A DNA stretch of 64,000 nt from Psychroflexus tropicus DSM 15496. Lineage in GTDB: Bacteria; Bacteroidota; Bacteroidia; Flavobacteriales; Flavobacteriaceae. Shown in pieces: positions 61,300-64,000 of the stretch (positions within the stretch are counted from its first letter, which is position 1; the number at the start of each line of letters is the position of its first letter). Location: positions 541,218 through 605,217 of the forward strand of contig NZ_KB905343.1 in the NCBI RefSeq assembly GCF_000378765.1. Reading direction: 5' to 3'. The notes beneath the pieces were generated by a model, which was not told the DNA's origin, did no database searches, and worked only from the letters and a program-made list of their open reading frames with translations. The translations under genes and the position numbers were made by a program.

Positions 61300-63855
61300 T
61301 TAGAATGGGTAATTGATTCCGAAGTTAAAAACGGCATTACTGAAGTTGTAATCTTTAAACCACTTTGAACCTTCACTTCCGGGATTATAAGTTTTAAACC
61401 CTAGGTCCATCCTTATAACAAAAAACTCGATGTCGTAACGAAATCCAAATCCTGAAGCTATAGAGAGTTCACTCAAATCCTTAAGACCATCAAACCTAGC
61501 TGCAGGATCCTCTACGTTGTCAAAGATGTTCCAAATATTACCTGCATCTATGAATAGAGCACTGTTAAGATTTCCAAACAGGTTGAATCTATATTCTGCA
61601 TTAAAAGAAAGCTTAAAATTAGCTTCGTTGAAGTCATTCACCCCGTTTGTTGATCCAGGTCCAAGATCATAGGGTCTCCACCCTCTATTATCATTGGGTC
61701 CACCGCCAAAAAAACTGCGAGGGAAAGGTATAGAGTTGGCATTTCCAAATGGAATAGCAATGCCGCCATAAGCTCTGGCAGCAACCACTTGCTGACTGCC
61801 TAAGTCCCAATGTTTGATATAGTTTAATTCTGGTTTGATATACTGGGAAAATTGAACTCCAAACAATCTATAATTGCCGGCCTGTGTTTCTTCCAGGCCG
61901 AGTGGCCTGGATAGAAGTGAAAGTAGACTACCGGCCCATTCTATCTTGGCTCTAAATTGAGAAAAATCATTATCCAGTAAATTAGTTCTTGAGCTATAAT
62001 CAAATGTAAAGTTTGAAGCTACAATCAGATTATTTTCAGTTAGTCTTTCCCTACGTTCAATAAGAGAATTGGCTATTAACTCATCTTCAGAATTCAAATT
62101 AATTTCTTGATTATTTATTTGATTAATAAACCCTTGTGTGCCCTCTGGAATAATTAAATTCAATTCCCCTTGTTCATTTTCTGCAAGAAAGTTGGGGTTG
62201 ACCTGATTTATGTTATTTCTTGAAATTTGATTTAATTCTGAATAGGAGTTTCTAAAAACATTGAAAAAGTTGGCTGCGTTTAAATTATTGACAAACTGAA
62301 CATTCATCAAGTCAAACTGATAAGAAGTTCTGTCTTTAGGTTTCCAGCGATAGCCAAAGGTCGCATTTAGATTTCTCCTATCCAGTCCTATATTTTGCTG
62401 GGTGCTAAAACCCACACTCGCTGTGGTAAAGGGTGACATTGTATTTTTAATCAGTTGCTTAGTATTAAGCGGAAAAATAATTCTTGGAAAATTCAATCTT
62501 AAATCTGCTCCATACTCTAAGATATCCAGGAACTGGTCTTCAGAGTTACCTAAGTCTCTAGAAGCTCCAAAATTCCCTCTTCCAGAGAGCTCTAAAGTTT
62601 CAGCTCCTCTAAAAATATTTCTAGCCAATAAGGACGTATTAAATCCAATACCAAACTGTTGAATATTACTTTGGCTGACGTCTACACTAAAATTAGTGGA
62701 AAATCTTTCTTTAGGAGTCAATAATACATTTGCTATTAATCCCGTGCCTGTGGAGTCTCTAGGATCTTCCTGATACAAAATATTAGGATATTTAAATATT
62801 CTGGTTTCCGATATCCTATTGTTGGTTCTAGCTCTGTCTATGTCTCGGTACACGCTATCTTTTTTGATAAAGATGAAATCAGATAGAACCTTTGGGTTTA
62901 ACTTTAAATTTCCAAATGAGTAGATGGTAGTATTCTTGTAAACTACAGAGTCTAAAACTTTAGTCGTTTTGCCGTCATAATCTGAAAACACATTCACGCC
63001 ACTTATTCTATGAACTTTAAACGGAACTGATGCTGTAGTGTCTCTCACTTCGATAAGTCGATCTGTAATATTAAGGTCTAAATTTATTTTATAATCATTA
63101 TCAAGAGTATCTGCGTAGTAGGAAATGTATTCTTTCTCAAAATGATACAGCCCGTGATTTCTGAAATAATTGGTAATAAAATCCCTGTCTGCATTAAATT
63201 CTTCTGTATTGTAGGGCTTGCCAATTTTTACCTGATTATTTTTTTTAATGATTTGGTATAAAGAATCAGCAGCTTTAGATTCAATGTTTTCTGAAAGACT
63301 ATCAATGATGTATTGCTTTCCAGGGGTTATTTTGTAATCTATGTCTATAGTTTTTGCAATACTGTCGCTAGTTGTATCGTAGGAGGCTTCCGCATTAAAC
63401 CACCCATGATTCCAATACCAAGACTCTAGTTTTTCTAATGAATTTTCTGTCCTGCTTTTATCAAATAGGCTGGGTTCTTCCCCTGTTTTTTTAATTGTGT
63501 TGTTGAGCCCAATCCAAGATTTTTTTAGTTTGATGACCTGGCGTTTGGAAAGCAACGAAACCAGTCTGTCTGGGCGTTTATCTTTTTTTTTCACCCAGTT
63601 GATAAATCGTCTTTCAGGGTTGAGCTGGGCAAGATTGTAAATTTGAAGCTTTAGAGGATAGCCCAAAATTTTTGTATTGGTTTCCTGAGCAAGTTGCCTG
63701 TAAAGTTCTCTGTTTTTTACAACACTATCTTGACTGAATATAGTTTGATTGGTGATTAAGAGCTGATCATCCTTCAATTTTCTAGTGACATCACATGAGA
63801 AAAACAGTTGAATAAATAAAAGAATAAATAGTAGCTTTGTGAGTCCGTTATTCAA
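61300..63855 (-). CDS. tamL: BamA/TamA-family outer membrane assembly lipoprotein (TamL-like)
   Basis: An 851-residue outer-membrane protein. It starts with a lipoprotein signal (IQLFFSCDVTRKL, Cys21), then POTRA-like domains up to about residue 400 (LESWYWNHGWFNAEASYDT, DYKITPGKQYIID, FITNYFRNHGLYHFEKEYI in pieces) and a 16-strand Omp85 barrel (FFGGGPNDNRGWRPYDLGPG matches the conserved loop-6 segment; FRYDIEFFVIRMDLGFKTY and a final INYPF). The lipidated form is the Bacteroidota variant TamL, partner of TamB in moving envelope components. Divergent from the RNA methyltransferase gene. Confidence 0.92.
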   Translation of the reverse strand: MNNGLTKLLFILLFIQLFFSCDVTRKLKDDQLLITNQTIFSQDSVVKNRELYRQLAQETNTKILGYPLKLQIYNLAQLNPERRFINWVKKKDKRPDRLVSLLSKRQVIKLKKSWIGLNNTIKKTGEEPSLFDKSRTENSLEKLESWYWNHGWFNAEASYDTTSDSIAKTIDIDYKITPGKQYIIDSLSENIESKAADSLYQIIKKNNQVKIGKPYNTEEFNADRDFITNYFRNHGLYHFEKEYISYYADTLDNDYKINLDLNITDRLIEVRDTTASVPFKVHRISGVNVFSDYDGKTTKVLDSVVYKNTTIYSFGNLKLNPKVLSDFIFIKKDSVYRDIDRARTNNRISETRIFKYPNILYQEDPRDSTGTGLIANVLLTPKERFSTNFSVDVSQSNIQQFGIGFNTSLLARNIFRGAETLELSGRGNFGASRDLGNSEDQFLDILEYGADLRLNFPRIIFPLNTKQLIKNTMSPFTTASVGFSTQQNIGLDRRNLNATFGYRWKPKDRTSYQFDLMNVQFVNNLNAANFFNVFRNSYSELNQISRNNINQVNPNFLAENEQGELNLIIPEGTQGFINQINNQEINLNSEDELIANSLIERRERLTENNLIVASNFTFDYSSRTNLLDNDFSQFRAKIEWAGSLLSLLSRPLGLEETQAGNYRLFGVQFSQYIKPELNYIKHWDLGSQQVVAARAYGGIAIPFGNANSIPFPRSFFGGGPNDNRGWRPYDLGPGSTNGVNDFNEANFKLSFNAEYRFNLFGNLNSALFIDAGNIWNIFDNVEDPAARFDGLKDLSELSIASGFGFRYDIEFFVIRMDLGFKTYNPGSEGSKWFKDYNFSNAVFNFGINYPF

Positions 63856-63884
63856 TGTCGCAATAGTTTCTAAAATAAATATAA

Positions 63885-64000
63885 ATGCTCAGCAAAAATC
63901 AAATTAAGCTTATCAAAAGCTTGAACAAAAAGAAACATCGTTTAGAGCATGGTCTCTTTGTTACTGAGGGTGTAAAAGTAATCAAAGAATTTTTAAATAG
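63885..64000 (+). CDS. TrmH/SpoU-family RNA methyltransferase (3' end beyond window)
   Basis: The first 38 codons of a gene cut by the window edge. MLSKNQIKLIKSLNKKKHR and LFVTEGVKVIKEFL match the N-terminal substrate-binding part of SpoU-type 2'-O-methyltransferases (KxR...FVEGxKxVxE pattern). The SAM-binding knot domain is not yet reached. It is divergent from tamL with 29 bp between start codons, an arrangement common in Bacteroidota. Confidence 0.82.
   Translation, partial: MLSKNQIKLIKSLNKKKHRLEHGLFVTEGVKVIKEFLN

Overview
The window reads as chromosome of a marine member of the Bacteroidota, most likely Flavobacteriaceae. Supporting signs are four proteins with type IX secretion (T9SS) C-terminal sorting domains, an SprB-repeat/HYR adhesin, a region-1.1-less RpoD, promoter boxes of the Bacteroidota TAnnTTTG type, a tmRNA tag reading GEDNYALAA, a lipoprotein-type TamA (TamL), DUF4252 proteins, a YtxJ protein, and a green-type proteorhodopsin next to blh. 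Base composition is AT-rich and gene density is high. No IS element, CRISPR array, rRNA or tRNA gene was recognised.

Layout. 1-2.97 kb: the end of a T9SS adhesin, a tyrosine integrase, and the tmRNA gene ssrA, whose 3' end faces the integrase; this looks like the right end of an element integrated at ssrA. 3.1-8.0 kb: housekeeping genes (saccharopine dehydrogenase-like, nitroreductase, pterin dehydratase, epimerase, gcvT) with a heptanucleotide repeat tract. 8.1-13.0 kb: two signalling modules, (a) a LuxR-type response regulator convergent with an S41 peptidase/histidine kinase pair whose kinase shows no ATPase motifs, and (b) an ECF sigma/anti-sigma/DUF4252/DUF4252 operon with a recognisable autoregulatory promoter. 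13-21 kb: glmM, a lipid A-type acyltransferase, rhomboid protease, PASTA protein, RluD and YaaA. 21-26.6 kb: an aldehyde dehydrogenase/DUF779/AraC unit, then persulfide dioxygenase, APS reductase and YtxJ (sulfur and low-molecular-weight thiols).

26.6-32.1 kb: a 1017-residue T9SS surface protein, a 0.6 kb gene-free stretch, then proteorhodopsin (retinal proton pump) and divergent blh (makes its retinal). 32.1-40.7 kb: a vitamin B12 acquisition locus. An ABC importer (BtuF-C-D-like) runs divergently from a cobalamin riboswitch that controls a TonB-dependent receptor, two tandem BtuG-like beta-propellers (one lipoprotein, one T9SS-exported) and a further T9SS protein. This is the most coherent candidate for an under-described system.

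40.7-46.5 kb: surface polysaccharide genes (flippase, three GT2 glycosyltransferases, a phosphoethanolamine-transferase-like protein) including an unlisted 59-codon ORF that resembles the C-terminus of its neighbouring glycosyltransferase. 46.5-64 kb: core genes: M3 peptidase, ftsE, a giant TPR protein, rpoD, proC-proB-proA, pnp, rpsO, fbaA-accD, tamL and the start of a TrmH/SpoU RNA methyltransferase. Function calls rest on motif recognition by eye; no database search was run.
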